Shown piece by piece: positions 8,706 to 17,388 of a stretch of 50,662 nt of DNA. Within the stretch, counting starts at the first letter, position 1. Each line of letters begins with the position of its first letter. Position numbers and translations under genes: made by a program. Origin of the DNA: Leptotrichiaceae bacterium (GTDB lineage: Bacteria > Fusobacteriota > Fusobacteriia > Fusobacteriales > Leptotrichiaceae). A model generated the notes under the pieces. The model was not told the DNA's origin. It saw only the letters and a list, made by a program, of their open reading frames with translations, and searched no databases. The DNA lies in assembly GCA_018060185.1 (NCBI GenBank), contig JAGOWQ010000009.1, forward strand, positions 1 through 50,662, given 5' to 3'.

Positions 8706-9496
8706 AAATAAAAGCGATATTTATGGATATGGATGGAACACTTTTAAACAGCAATAATTTAGTTTCAGAAAAATTAAAAAATAAACTACAAGAACTTGAA
8801 AAAAAAGGGATAAAAATATTTATAGCGACTGGAAGGAGTTATGCAGCTACAAGTAATTACGTGAGAGAAATTGGAATAAAAAATCCTGTCATAACATACA
8901 ATGGCGGGAAAATTATATCTCCTTTAACAAATGAAGTTATTTATGAAAATCCTATTAATCCTAAAAATGTAGAAAAGTTAATAAAAATTTCTAGAGAAAG
9001 AAAAATACATTTGAATCTATATTTAGATGATAGACTTTATATAGAAAAAGAAAGTGAAGAAGGGGTAGCGTATTCTAAAAAATCTGGGATGCCTTATATT
9101 TTAGAAAGTTTTGATAGTTTTATAGGTAAATCATCAACAAAAGGGCTTTTTTTAGCTCCTAATAAAGTTCTTTTTGAATTGAAAACTGAATTAGAAAAAT
9201 ATATGGAAGATATTTATTTTGTATTTTCTCAATCTACTTATTTAGAGGTATTAAATAAAAATGTAGATAAAGGATTTGCTGTAAAGAGTATAATGGAAAA
9301 ATATAGTTTTTCTAAAGACGAAGTAATGGCTTTTGGAGATCAGTGGAATGATTTTAAAATGCTAAAAGGAGTTGAATATGGATATTTAATGGGAAATGCT
9401 AGCGATGAATTAAAAAAAGAATTTCCTAAAAATAGAATAACTCTATCAAACAATGAAGACGGCATTTATCATATAATAAAAAATATTAATGTATAA
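8702..9496 (+). CDS. Cof-type HAD-IIB family phosphatase
   Basis: A 264-residue HAD phosphatase. The nucleophile motif is FMDMDGTLL (Asp9, Asp11), motif II is IATGRSY, and the metal motif is AFGDQWNDFKML near residue 215, followed by MGNASDELK. A cap domain of the C2B type lies between about 80 and 190. The family removes phosphate from sugar phosphates, flavin mononucleotide or similar small molecules; the specific substrate cannot be told. It overlaps the preceding gene by 4 bp and ends about 40 bp before dnaE. Confidence 0.88.
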   Translation: MKIKAIFMDMDGTLLNSNNLVSEKLKNKLQELEKKGIKIFIATGRSYAATSNYVREIGIKNPVITYNGGKIISPLTNEVIYENPINPKNVEKLIKISRERKIHLNLYLDDRLYIEKESEEGVAYSKKSGMPYILESFDSFIGKSSTKGLFLAPNKVLFELKTELEKYMEDIYFVFSQSTYLEVLNKNVDKGFAVKSIMEKYSFSKDEVMAFGDQWNDFKMLKGVEYGYLMGNASDELKKEFPKNRITLSNNEDGIYHIIKNINV

Positions 9497-9536
9497 CAAT
9501 TTTTAAAATGAAATGAAATTGTCAAAAAGGATGGTG

Positions 9537-12500
9537 ATGGCAGTGGGGAAAATAGCGCATTTAAAATTACATACGGAGTATTCCCTACTGGAAGGTGTAG
9601 GGAAAATAGATGAATATACTTCTAAAGCGAAGCTATTGGAAATAGATGCTCTTGCAATTACTGATACTTCAATGTTTGGAGTAATAGAATTTTATAAAAA
9701 ATGTAAAAAAAATGGAATAAAGCCCATAATAGGATTGGAAGTTTATTTAGATGGTATATTTTCTGAAGGGGAATATTCTTTAACTTTAATTGCAAAAAAT
9801 AAAAAAGGATATAGAAATTTATCAAAATTATCTTCTTTATCTTATAGTAGGTTTAATAGAAGGCGAAATAAAATAAAATATGAAGAATTAATGAATTATT
9901 CTGAAGATTTGTTTGTTCTTTCTGGGGGAATACATAGTGAGGTTATTAAAGGACTTTTAGAATATAAATATTCTGAAGTAAGAAAAATTATAAAAAAATT
10001 TAAAGATGATTTTAAAGACAATTTTTATTTAGAAATTCTATCTATAAAAAGATTAGAAAATATTAGAAAAATAATGAAAGAGTTAGTAGAAGATTTGAAT
10101 ATAAATTACATTTTTTCAAATGACGTTTATTATCCTAATAATGGAGATGCTATATTACAAAAAATAATGACATCTATTAAAGAAGGAAATAAACTAGAAA
10201 CTGAACATCAAGATATTTTATATGATGATTTATATTTGAAATCTTATAATCAAATGAAGGATAGTTTTATAAATTTTGATGAAGAATTTTACCAAAAAGG
10301 AATTGAAAATATATATAAAATAGTTAATAAATGTAATGTAGATTTTGAATTTGATCAATTTAAATTTCCAAAATATGACCTCCCAGAAGGTATAACAGAG
10401 AAGGAATATTTAAGAAAGCTAGTTTACGAAGGGCTTTCCAAAAAGTATTTAAATGAAACAGTTGAAATAAATAGTAGTGAAAAAGAGAAAGAATTAAAAG
10501 AAAACTTAAAAAATAAAAACTTATCAAATATCGTAGAAAGAATGGAATACGAACTTAATATTATAAATAGTATGGGATATAATGGATATTTTATTATAGT
10601 TTGGGATTTTATAAAATTTGCTAAGGAAAATGGAGTTTATGTCGGACCTGGAAGAGGTTCTGCTGCAGGAAGTTTAGTATCTTATGCTCTTAATATTACA
10701 GAAATAGATCCTATAAAATATAATCTTATTTTTGAAAGATTTTTAAATCCTGAGAGAATATCTATGCCAGATATAGATATTGATTTTGATCAAGAGCAAA
10801 GAGAAATAGTAATAGATTACGTACTAAATAAATATGGAAAAGAGCATGTAGCCCATATTATAACATTTGGAACACTAAAGGCAAGAGCAGCTATTAGAGA
10901 TGTTGGAAGAGTATTAAATGTTGATCTTAGAAAAGTGGATAAAACTGCAAAATTAATTCCTTTTAATATGGATTTAACAGTTGCTTTAGAAGATATTGAA
11001 AGCTTAAAGTCTTTATACAATGAAGATGAAGAGATAAAAAAAATATTAGATTATTCATTAAAGATAGAAGGTAGGGTAAGGCATGCTTCAGTACATGCTG
11101 CAGGACTTGTAATTTCTAAAGAAGAATTAGATGATGAGATTCCATTGTATTCTGATGGGAAAACTCCTATGGTTTCAACTCAGTATCAAATGAAAGAGTT
11201 AGAAGAATTAGGTATATTAAAAATAGATTTCTTAGGACTTAAAAACCTTACAGTTTTAAGGAAAACAGTAGAAAATATAGAAAAAACAAAAAATGAGAAA
11301 ATATCTTTGGAAAAAATACCTTTAGAAGATAAAAAAACTTATAAATTAATGACATCAGGTGATACTTTGGGAGTATTTCAATGTGAATCTTTTGGTATAA
11401 GACAGCTTATGAAAAAAATGAAAATAGAAAAATTTGACGATGTGACTGCTCTTCTTGCGCTTTATCGTCCAGGACCTTTAAGAAGTGGAATGGTTGATGA
11501 TTTCATAGCTTCTAAAAATACAAAAGCAGAAATAAAATATCCTGATAATTCTTTAAAAGAAATTTTAGAAGAAACTTATGGAGTGATTTTATATCAAGAG
11601 CAAGTAATGAAAATAGCAAATGAAATGGCTGATTATTCCCTTGGAGAAGCAGATGAATTAAGACGTGCTATAGGTAAAAAAATTCCTGAAATAATAGAAC
11701 AAAATAGAGAAAAATTTATAAAAAAAGCAGTGGATAAAGGTACTAACGAAAAAAAAGCTTACGAAATATATAATTTAGTAGATAAATTTGGAGGATATGG
11801 TTTCAATAAATCACATTCTGCAGCTTATGCTCTAATTGCTTATTGGACTGCTTATTTTAAAGCTAATTATACAACAGAATTTTTTTCTGCTGTTATGTCT
11901 ACTGAAATGTATAATATTGACAGACTTTCGGTATTTATAAATGAAGCTAGAGAAAAAGGGATAGAAATATTAGTTCCTGACGTAAATTTATCTAGTTATG
12001 AGTTTAGTGTTGAAAATAATGGGATAAGATTTGGAATGACAGCTATAAAAGGGATAGGAATAAATTTTGTAACTGAAATAATTGAAGAAAGAAAGACACC
12101 TTTTATGACATATGAGGATTTCGTGTACAGAATGAAACAGAAAGGATTAAATAAAAAACATTTAGAATCTCTTATATTATCTGGAAGCCTTGATAATATA
12201 CCTGGAAATAGAAAAGAAAAGTTTTCCTCCTTAGATAAAGTTATGGATTGGAGTCAAAAAAAATATGAAGCAGAAGAAGATCTTCAAATGATTTTATTTG
12301 GAGGTAAAAGTCAAAGAATAGGAGATTTTTATCTTGAAAAGCAAGAAGAATATTCTCAGAGTATCCTCTTGAAAAATGAAAAAGAATACTTGGGAATATA
12401 CGTATCCAATCATCCTTTAAATGCTAAAAAAAAATTAATTGAAATAATGGATTATACTAAAATAACTGAATTGGGAGACTGGAGAAATAGAAATAAAATA

Positions 12501-13001
12501 GGAAGATTTAACAAAATAAGATTAATAGGTATTATAAAAAATGTAAATAAAATAGTGACTAAAATGTCTGGAGAACCTATGGCAAAATTTGAGTTGGAAG
12601 ACTTTACAGGTTCAATAGAAATTATATGCTTTCCAAAAGATTTTATCAAGTTTGGTTATAAAATATATGAAGAAGAAATTGTAATAATAGAAGGGCATGT
12701 AAATCAAGAAGGTAATAAATACCATTTAGTTTTAAATAACATAAATAGTGTGGATGAATTAGAAGAAAACAAAGGACTTAAATTATATATTTTAATAGAC
12801 GATGAAAGTCAAGAACAGGTATCAGCTTTGAAAAATTTAATTATGAAAAATAAAGGAGATAATAACGTATATTTTGCTATGAACACAAAAGGGAAGCAAG
12901 AATTAGTTAGATTAAATAAAAAATATAATGTCAATTTGACTAAAATATTTTTGCGTGAATTAATAAAAATAGTAGGATTAAAAAAAATAAGATTACGTTA
13001 A
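9537..13001 (+). CDS. dnaE: DNA polymerase III alpha subunit (DnaE type)
   Basis: Replicative polymerase of 1154 residues from ATG 9537, close to the 1160 of E. coli DnaE. I prefer 9537 because AAAAAGG (9524-9530) lies 6 nt upstream and the PHP domain begins right after; in-frame ATGs at 9513 and 9531 are alternatives. Domains: PHP (1-270), palm with the catalytic PDIDIDFD motif (Asp412, Asp414), fingers, helix-hairpin-helix (GLNKKHLESLILSG) and OB fold near residue 990-1070. The PHP metal motif HxH is altered: HLKLHTEYS has Lys at the first His position. It is DnaE, not PolC, since there is no inserted exonuclease domain. Confidence 0.95.
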   Translation: MAVGKIAHLKLHTEYSLLEGVGKIDEYTSKAKLLEIDALAITDTSMFGVIEFYKKCKKNGIKPIIGLEVYLDGIFSEGEYSLTLIAKNKKGYRNLSKLSSLSYSRFNRRRNKIKYEELMNYSEDLFVLSGGIHSEVIKGLLEYKYSEVRKIIKKFKDDFKDNFYLEILSIKRLENIRKIMKELVEDLNINYIFSNDVYYPNNGDAILQKIMTSIKEGNKLETEHQDILYDDLYLKSYNQMKDSFINFDEEFYQKGIENIYKIVNKCNVDFEFDQFKFPKYDLPEGITEKEYLRKLVYEGLSKKYLNETVEINSSEKEKELKENLKNKNLSNIVERMEYELNIINSMGYNGYFIIVWDFIKFAKENGVYVGPGRGSAAGSLVSYALNITEIDPIKYNLIFERFLNPERISMPDIDIDFDQEQREIVIDYVLNKYGKEHVAHIITFGTLKARAAIRDVGRVLNVDLRKVDKTAKLIPFNMDLTVALEDIESLKSLYNEDEEIKKILDYSLKIEGRVRHASVHAAGLVISKEELDDEIPLYSDGKTPMVSTQYQMKELEELGILKIDFLGLKNLTVLRKTVENIEKTKNEKISLEKIPLEDKKTYKLMTSGDTLGVFQCESFGIRQLMKKMKIEKFDDVTALLALYRPGPLRSGMVDDFIASKNTKAEIKYPDNSLKEILEETYGVILYQEQVMKIANEMADYSLGEADELRRAIGKKIPEIIEQNREKFIKKAVDKGTNEKKAYEIYNLVDKFGGYGFNKSHSAAYALIAYWTAYFKANYTTEFFSAVMSTEMYNIDRLSVFINEAREKGIEILVPDVNLSSYEFSVENNGIRFGMTAIKGIGINFVTEIIEERKTPFMTYEDFVYRMKQKGLNKKHLESLILSGSLDNIPGNRKEKFSSLDKVMDWSQKKYEAEEDLQMILFGGKSQRIGDFYLEKQEEYSQSILLKNEKEYLGIYVSNHPLNAKKKLIEIMDYTKITELGDWRNRNKIGRFNKIRLIGIIKNVNKIVTKMSGEPMAKFELEDFTGSIEIICFPKDFIKFGYKIYEEEIVIIEGHVNQEGNKYHLVLNNINSVDELEENKGLKLYILIDDESQEQVSALKNLIMKNKGDNNVYFAMNTKGKQELVRLNKKYNVNLTKIFLRELIKIVGLKKIRLR

Positions 13002-13003
13002 GA

Positions 13004-13032
13004 TTGAAAAAAAACAGTTGATATGATAAAAT
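13004..13032 (+). promoter_or_regulatory. Promoter of the accB-accC-asp23-amaP-nusB operon
   Basis: TTGAAA (13004-13009), a 17-bp spacer, then TAAAAT (13027-13032): each hexamer differs from consensus at one base. It lies directly after the dnaE stop and 40 bp before the accB start codon. Confidence 0.6.
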
Positions 13033-13072
13033 ATACATAAATAGTTTGAAGACTCATAATATAGGAGGATGT

Positions 13073-13474
13073 ATGGAGCTCAAGGATATAAAAGAGTTAA
13101 TGAAAGTATTGAAAAATGAAGAAATGTCCGAGTTAAAAGTTAGATATGGTAAAATAAAACTTACTTTAACGAATTCTGGACAATATAAAGAAGAGCCAAA
13201 AATTGAAATTAATGAAATAGTAAATGAAGTAAAAGGAGAAGATAATAAGATCAAAGAAGAAATTGTAAAATCTCAAAATGTAGGAATAATAAAACTATCT
13301 AAAATTGAAAAAGGAATGGAAGTTGTGAAGGGAACTATACTTGGTAAAATAAGGACTATAGGAGTGGATACTGATGTTAAATCTCCTGCTAAGGGAATTT
13401 TAAAAGAAATATTAGTTTCTGATCAAGCTTCTGTTGACTTTGCAAAACCTTTATTCATAATAGAAGTATTATAA
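13073..13474 (+). CDS. AccB-like biotin carboxyl carrier protein lacking the biotinyl lysine
   Basis: A 133-residue protein whose C-terminal 70 residues match a biotinyl/lipoyl domain: VGIIKLS, a turn at EKGMEVVKGTIL, then GILKEILVSDQASV and the final strand PLFIIEVL. In carriers the hairpin between these halves is AMKM, with biotin on Lys about 35 residues from the C-terminus. Here the aligned tetrapeptide is TIGV, and the lysine is Gly97, 36 residues from the end. The frame is open and conserved on both sides, so no frameshift explains it. The N-terminal part (LKDIKELMKVL, ELKVRYGKIKLTL) also follows the AccB pattern. Start ATG 13073 is set by AGGAGG at 13063-13068. An intact biotin carboxylase follows. 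Confidence 0.8.
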   Translation: MELKDIKELMKVLKNEEMSELKVRYGKIKLTLTNSGQYKEEPKIEINEIVNEVKGEDNKIKEEIVKSQNVGIIKLSKIEKGMEVVKGTILGKIRTIGVDTDVKSPAKGILKEILVSDQASVDFAKPLFIIEVL

Positions 13475-13517
13475 TTAAAAAAAAGTCTAAATGAAGAAAA
13501 TAAAATTGGGAGGAACA

Positions 13518-14873
13518 ATGTTTAAAAAAATATTAATAGCAAATAGAGGAGAAATAGCCGTAAGAATAATAAGAGCAGCTAGGGAATTGGGGATTACAAC
13601 AGTTGGAGTATATTCAGAAGCTGATGCAGAATCACTTCATGTAAAGTTAGCTGATGAGGCATTATGCATTGGACCAGCTAGTAGTTCAGATTCTTATTTA
13701 AAGATACCTAATATTATAGCTGCTGCACAGGCAACTGGAGCAGAAGCTATTCATCCAGGATATGGATTTTTAGCTGAAAATGCCTCTTTTGCTAAAATAT
13801 GTGCTCAAAATAATATAGTATTTATAGGGCCTAAGCCTGAATTAATAAATATGATGGGAGATAAGGCAACAGCAAGAGAAACAGCTATAAAAAATAAGGT
13901 TCCAATAACAAAAGGTTCGGATGGAATTGTTCCTAATGTGGATGAAGCTAAAAGTGTTGCAAAGAGCATAACTTATCCTGTTATGATAAAAGCTACTGCT
14001 GGTGGTGGTGGAAAAGGTATGAGAATAGCCCACAATGAAAAGGAATTATTGGAAAACTTCATAGCAGCTCAAAATGAAGCAAAAGCAGCATTTGGAAATC
14101 CTGATGTATATATAGAAAAGTATGTTGAAGAGCCAAGGCATGTAGAAATACAAGTTATAGGTGATAAGTACGGAAATGTAATTCATTTGGGGGAAAGAGA
14201 CTGCTCTATTCAAAGAAGACATCAAAAATTAGTTGAAGAGGCTCCTTCTGCAGGAATTGATGAGAAAACAAGAGAAAAAATGGGTAAGTTTGCGGCAAAA
14301 TTAGCTAAAGGTATTGGATATGATAGTGTTGGAACATTGGAATTTTTAGTTGATAAAAATATGAATTTTTATTTTATGGAAATGAATACAAGAATTCAAG
14401 TAGAGCATACTATAAGTGAGGAAATAACAGGTATAGACTTAATAAAAGAGCAAATAAGAGTTGCAGCTGGAGAAAAATTAAGTGTATCTCAAAAGGATGT
14501 TATTATTTCAGGGCATGCAATAGAGTGTAGAATAAATGCTGAAGATTCTGAAAATGGATTTTTACCGTCATCAGGAACTTTAGAAAGATATATTCCTTCA
14601 GGAGGAATAGGAGTAAGAGTGGACTCACATTCTTATCAAAATTATGAAATACCACCTTATTATGATTCAATGATAGCAAAATTAATTGTAAAAGGGAAAA
14701 CAAGAGAAGAAGCTATTGCAAGAATGAAAAGAGCTTTAAAAGAGTTCATAATTGAAGGAGTAGATACAACAATACCTTTTCATTTAAAAGTTTTAGATAA
14801 TGAAGCATTTAAAAAAGGAGTAATATATACAAATTTTATAGAAACACATTTTACAGAAACATTAGAAAAATAA
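13518..14873 (+). CDS. accC: Biotin carboxylase subunit of acetyl-CoA carboxylase
   Basis: A 451-residue ATP-grasp enzyme (E. coli AccC is 449) that carboxylates biotin on a carrier protein, using ATP and bicarbonate, as the first step of malonyl-CoA formation. It starts with the family's typical FKKILIANRGEIAVRI. The glycine-rich ATP loop is KATAGGGGKGMRIA, and the metal/bicarbonate site is in FMEMNTRIQVEHT; nothing catalytic appears missing. ATG 13518 is chosen because GGGAGGA (13508-13514) is just upstream; an in-frame ATG at 13491 has no such site. The gene lies 43 bp after the AccB-like gene. accA and accD are not in the window. Confidence 0.94.
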   Translation: MFKKILIANRGEIAVRIIRAARELGITTVGVYSEADAESLHVKLADEALCIGPASSSDSYLKIPNIIAAAQATGAEAIHPGYGFLAENASFAKICAQNNIVFIGPKPELINMMGDKATARETAIKNKVPITKGSDGIVPNVDEAKSVAKSITYPVMIKATAGGGGKGMRIAHNEKELLENFIAAQNEAKAAFGNPDVYIEKYVEEPRHVEIQVIGDKYGNVIHLGERDCSIQRRHQKLVEEAPSAGIDEKTREKMGKFAAKLAKGIGYDSVGTLEFLVDKNMNFYFMEMNTRIQVEHTISEEITGIDLIKEQIRVAAGEKLSVSQKDVIISGHAIECRINAEDSENGFLPSSGTLERYIPSGGIGVRVDSHSYQNYEIPPYYDSMIAKLIVKGKTREEAIARMKRALKEFIIEGVDTTIPFHLKVLDNEAFKKGVIYTNFIETHFTETLEK

Positions 14874-14900
14874 AAAAGATAAAAATAGGAGGAATTTATT

Positions 14901-15308
14901 ATGAATGAATTAGGAAATATAAGCATATCATCAGAGGTAGTATCAGTAATAGCTGAAACAGTAATATCTGAAATAGACGGTGTCTATGGTTTGGCGGGGA
15001 ATAGTTCAAAAAATGAAATAGTTAAATTTTTTCAAAATGTATCTTCTGGATCTCCAAAAGGAATAGAAGTTGAAATAGGAGAGACTGAATGCACATTAGA
15101 TTTATATATTGTTGCTAAATATGGATTTAAATTACCAGCATTAGCAGGAGAAATTCAAAATGAAATAGTAAAATCAATAACTGAAATGACGGGATTAAAA
15201 GTTCAAGAAGTTAATGTTTTCATACAAAGAGTAGTAAAAGTTGATGAAAAAGAAGAGATTACAGAAAGTGTAGTAGTGGATGCTACTCCAGGAATAATTG
15301 AAGGATAG
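14901..15308 (+). CDS. Asp23/Gls24 family envelope stress protein
   Basis: A 135-residue member of the Asp23 (DUF322) family: it opens with GNISISSEVVSVIAETVISEIDGVYGLAG and continues with VEIGETECTLDLYIVAKYG and VNVFIQRV, the family's conserved core. In Gram-positive relatives Asp23 gathers at the membrane by binding AmaP, and loss triggers a cell-wall stress response. The amaP gene follows 9 bp downstream, which supports the same partnership. It sits behind accC after a strong AGGAGG site. Confidence 0.9.
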   Translation: MNELGNISISSEVVSVIAETVISEIDGVYGLAGNSSKNEIVKFFQNVSSGSPKGIEVEIGETECTLDLYIVAKYGFKLPALAGEIQNEIVKSITEMTGLKVQEVNVFIQRVVKVDEKEEITESVVVDATPGIIEG

Positions 15309-15317
15309 GAGTAAAAT

Positions 15318-16010
15318 ATGATAACTATATTGAGTTTTTTAACTAAAATATCTATTATATTGGGATTAGGTGCAACAATTTTTACAAGTATTTCTGATTT
15401 AGTTTTGAAAACTACTTATTTAGATCAATTTGATGATTTTATTAATTTGGGAAGTCCAAGGATTAAAATAGTATTAGCATTATTAGCAATAGCATATTTG
15501 ATAATATTTATTTTATCTTTTATAAATAGGTTAACAAAATATTCTCAAAATAGAAAAATAAAAAATAAAAATGGCGAGATAGAAGTAAGTATTAAAACAA
15601 TTAATGAAGTAACAAAAGATTTTTTAGGAAATAAAGATATTATAAAAAATAGTAGAATAAAATCTTATCCTAGTGGAAAATCCGTAGTTATAGAAGCTGT
15701 AGTAGAGACTTATAACGTAGATAATTTGAGTGAAAAATTATCTAAAATACAAGAAGGTCTTTCTGAATATGTGTTTAAATATACTGGTATATTAGTAAAA
15801 AGAAGCAAGATAAAATTGAAAAAAGTTTTAGGAGAAACAATTATTGAAAAAACAATAATAAAAGAACCTGAAACTAAATTAAATGGTAAAATTTATGGAG
15901 TAGTATCAGATTCAAAACCAGAATTAACAGATATAACTCCATCTGAAACAATTACTAATGAAGTTGAAAAAATTAAAGATAACACTGAAAAATCAGAAGG
16001 GAAAAACTAA
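15318..16010 (+). CDS. amaP: Alkaline shock response membrane anchor protein AmaP
   Basis: A 230-residue protein with two N-terminal membrane helices (about 4-32 and 50-73) and a cytoplasmic domain that resembles Asp23-fold proteins (GEIEVSIKTINEVTKDFL, then SVVIEAVVETYNVDNLSEKL). This is the AmaP layout: a membrane hairpin that tethers Asp23. The C-terminal 60 residues are low-complexity, rich in Lys, Thr and Glu, and probably disordered. Its stop overlaps the nusB start by one base (TAATG), indicating coupled translation. Confidence 0.82.
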   Translation: MITILSFLTKISIILGLGATIFTSISDLVLKTTYLDQFDDFINLGSPRIKIVLALLAIAYLIIFILSFINRLTKYSQNRKIKNKNGEIEVSIKTINEVTKDFLGNKDIIKNSRIKSYPSGKSVVIEAVVETYNVDNLSEKLSKIQEGLSEYVFKYTGILVKRSKIKLKKVLGETIIEKTIIKEPETKLNGKIYGVVSDSKPELTDITPSETITNEVEKIKDNTEKSEGKN

Positions 16011-16414
16011 TGACGCGAAGAGAAATTAGAGAAGAAATATTTAAACTCCTTTTTGAAAGAGAATTAATTGATAATAATATTAATAAAAGAATTGAAGAAG
16101 TTATCGAAGAAAATAATATTAAAAAAGAAGATCAGATAGAATTTTTAAAATCATATGTAAAAAATATAATTGAAAATGAAAATTTTTTAATTGAAAAGAT
16201 TAAAGAAATTCTCGATGGTTGGACATATGAAAGACTAGGAACCTTAGAAAAAGTATTGTTGAAAATTTCATTTTATGAAATCTTACTAGAAAATGTTGGA
16301 TATGAGATATCTATAAATGAAGCTTTAGAAATATCTAAAAAATATGCTTATGACGATACAAAAGAATTTTTAAATGGTGTTTTGGCAGGATTAGTAAAAA
16401 ATAAGAAAGAATAA
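16010..16414 (+). CDS. nusB: Transcription antitermination protein NusB
   Basis: A 134-residue all-helical protein with the NusB pattern: N-terminal TRREIREEIFKLLFERE, then WTYERLGTLEKVLLKISFYEILL and the conserved INEALEISKKYAYDDTKEFLNGVL near the end. NusB binds NusE (S10) and boxA RNA in rRNA antitermination. It is the last gene of the accB-to-nusB operon; a hairpin with a T-run follows 8 bp after the stop. Confidence 0.93.
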   Translation: MTRREIREEIFKLLFERELIDNNINKRIEEVIEENNIKKEDQIEFLKSYVKNIIENENFLIEKIKEILDGWTYERLGTLEKVLLKISFYEILLENVGYEISINEALEISKKYAYDDTKEFLNGVLAGLVKNKKE

Positions 16415-16421
16415 AATTATA

Positions 16422-16499
16422 AAAAAGCTATCTTAATCAAGTTATGAAATTAAATATTTATTATTAATATTAATTTTAACTTATTTAGATAGCTTTTTA
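16422..16499 (+). terminator. Terminator after nusB
   Basis: A 12-bp inverted repeat, AAAAAGCTATCT (16422-16433) with AGATAGCTTTTT (16487-16498), encloses a 53-nt AT-rich loop and ends in a T-run. It marks the end of the operon. The long loop is unusual but may fold into smaller AT-rich helices. The remaining DNA up to the tag gene (16500-16629) shows nothing further. Confidence 0.6.
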
Positions 16500-16629
16500 T
16501 TAGTTATATAAGAAAGTTTAAATAACGTAAAATATAATAAAATAAATTATATAAAATTCAAGATAGGAAGGAAAAAAATATCACAAATATTTTTTATTTA
16601 TTCTTAATATTATTTTATTACTAAAAAGT

Positions 16630-17193
16630 TTATTTTATAATTTTAAATGGGCAGCTGATTAAATGATCATCAATAATTCCCAAGGCTTGTAAAAATGAAT
16701 ATACTATAGTAGATCCTACAAATTTGAACCCTCTTTTTTTAAGATCTTTACTTACTTTATCGGAAAGATCACTTGTAGCAGGAACTTCAGAAATGTATTT
16801 CCATTTGTTAATAATTCGATTATTATTTGTGAATCCCCAAATATATGTAGAAAATGAACCAAATTCTTCTTGGATTTTCATAAATGCTTTGGCATTAGTC
16901 GCTGTAGAGTTTATTTTCAGTTTATTTCTTATAATTCCTGAATCTTCTAAAAGGGATTCTATTTTTTTACTATTATATTCAGAGATAATTTTATAATCAA
17001 AATTATCAAAAGCATTTCTAAAATTTTCTCTTTTCTGTAAAATTGTATTCCAACTAAGTCCAGCTTGAAAGCCCTCTAAAATAAGCATCTCAAATATATA
17101 GTTGTCATCGTGGGAAGGAACTCCCCATTCCGTATCATGATAATGTATATCCTTTTCACCTTTTGCCCAAGGACAACGATTTTGTTTAATCAC
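16630..17193 (-). CDS. tag: DNA-3-methyladenine glycosylase I
   Basis: A 187-residue base-excision repair enzyme that removes 3-methyladenine from DNA. The zinc-binding snap is complete: Cys7 (RCPW), His19 (YHDTEWGVP), and the C-terminal pair HLISC. The central helix-hairpin region GLSWNTILQKRENFRNAF and the late GFKFVGSTIVYSFLQALG are typical. It reads leftward, opposite to its neighbours, starting with GTG (17193-17191) behind GGAGGT. A good promoter lies upstream on the same strand. Confidence 0.95.
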   Translation of the reverse strand: MIKQNRCPWAKGEKDIHYHDTEWGVPSHDDNYIFEMLILEGFQAGLSWNTILQKRENFRNAFDNFDYKIISEYNSKKIESLLEDSGIIRNKLKINSTATNAKAFMKIQEEFGSFSTYIWGFTNNNRIINKWKYISEVPATSDLSDKVSKDLKKRGFKFVGSTIVYSFLQALGIIDDHLISCPFKIIK

Positions 17194-17255
17194 GATTACC
17201 TCCTTATTAATTTAAATTTTATTTATTAATATATTAAAAATTATTTTGATGCTTC

Positions 17256-17284
17256 ATTATAACTTAATACATAAACTTAGTCAA
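17256..17284 (-). promoter_or_regulatory. Promoter of tag
   Basis: On the - strand: TTGACT (17284-17279), 17-bp spacer, TATAAT (17261-17256). It lies about 60 bp upstream of the tag GTG start, at the left part of the 347-bp gap between tag and comM. Confidence 0.7.
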
Positions 17285-17359
17285 GTGAGGTTAATACAAT
17301 GAAAAGGTTAAATCAAAATATTAATTTGTTATAAAAATTAAAATTAAATTAAAAAAATA

Positions 17360-17388
17360 TTGACATTTTTTATAAAGTAATATAGAAT
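17360..17388 (+). promoter_or_regulatory. Strong promoter in the tag-comM gap
   Basis: TTGACA (17360-17365), 17-bp spacer, TAGAAT (17383-17388). A terminator-like hairpin follows about 55-80 bp downstream, before comM. A second TATAAT at 17502-17507, without a clear -35, lies 34 bp ahead of the comM start and could be the real comM promoter. Confidence 0.65.

Noticed and set aside
13301..13474. Frameshift or sequencing error hiding the biotinyl lysine in the AccB-like gene
   Set aside because: The other frames across 13340-13390 do not give MKM, and the correct frame is conserved on both sides of the hairpin with unchanged spacing, so a substitution is the simpler reading.
16724..16996. A + strand frame of 90 codons opposite tag
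   Set aside because: It lies entirely antisense to the well-supported tag gene and shows no ribosome site.
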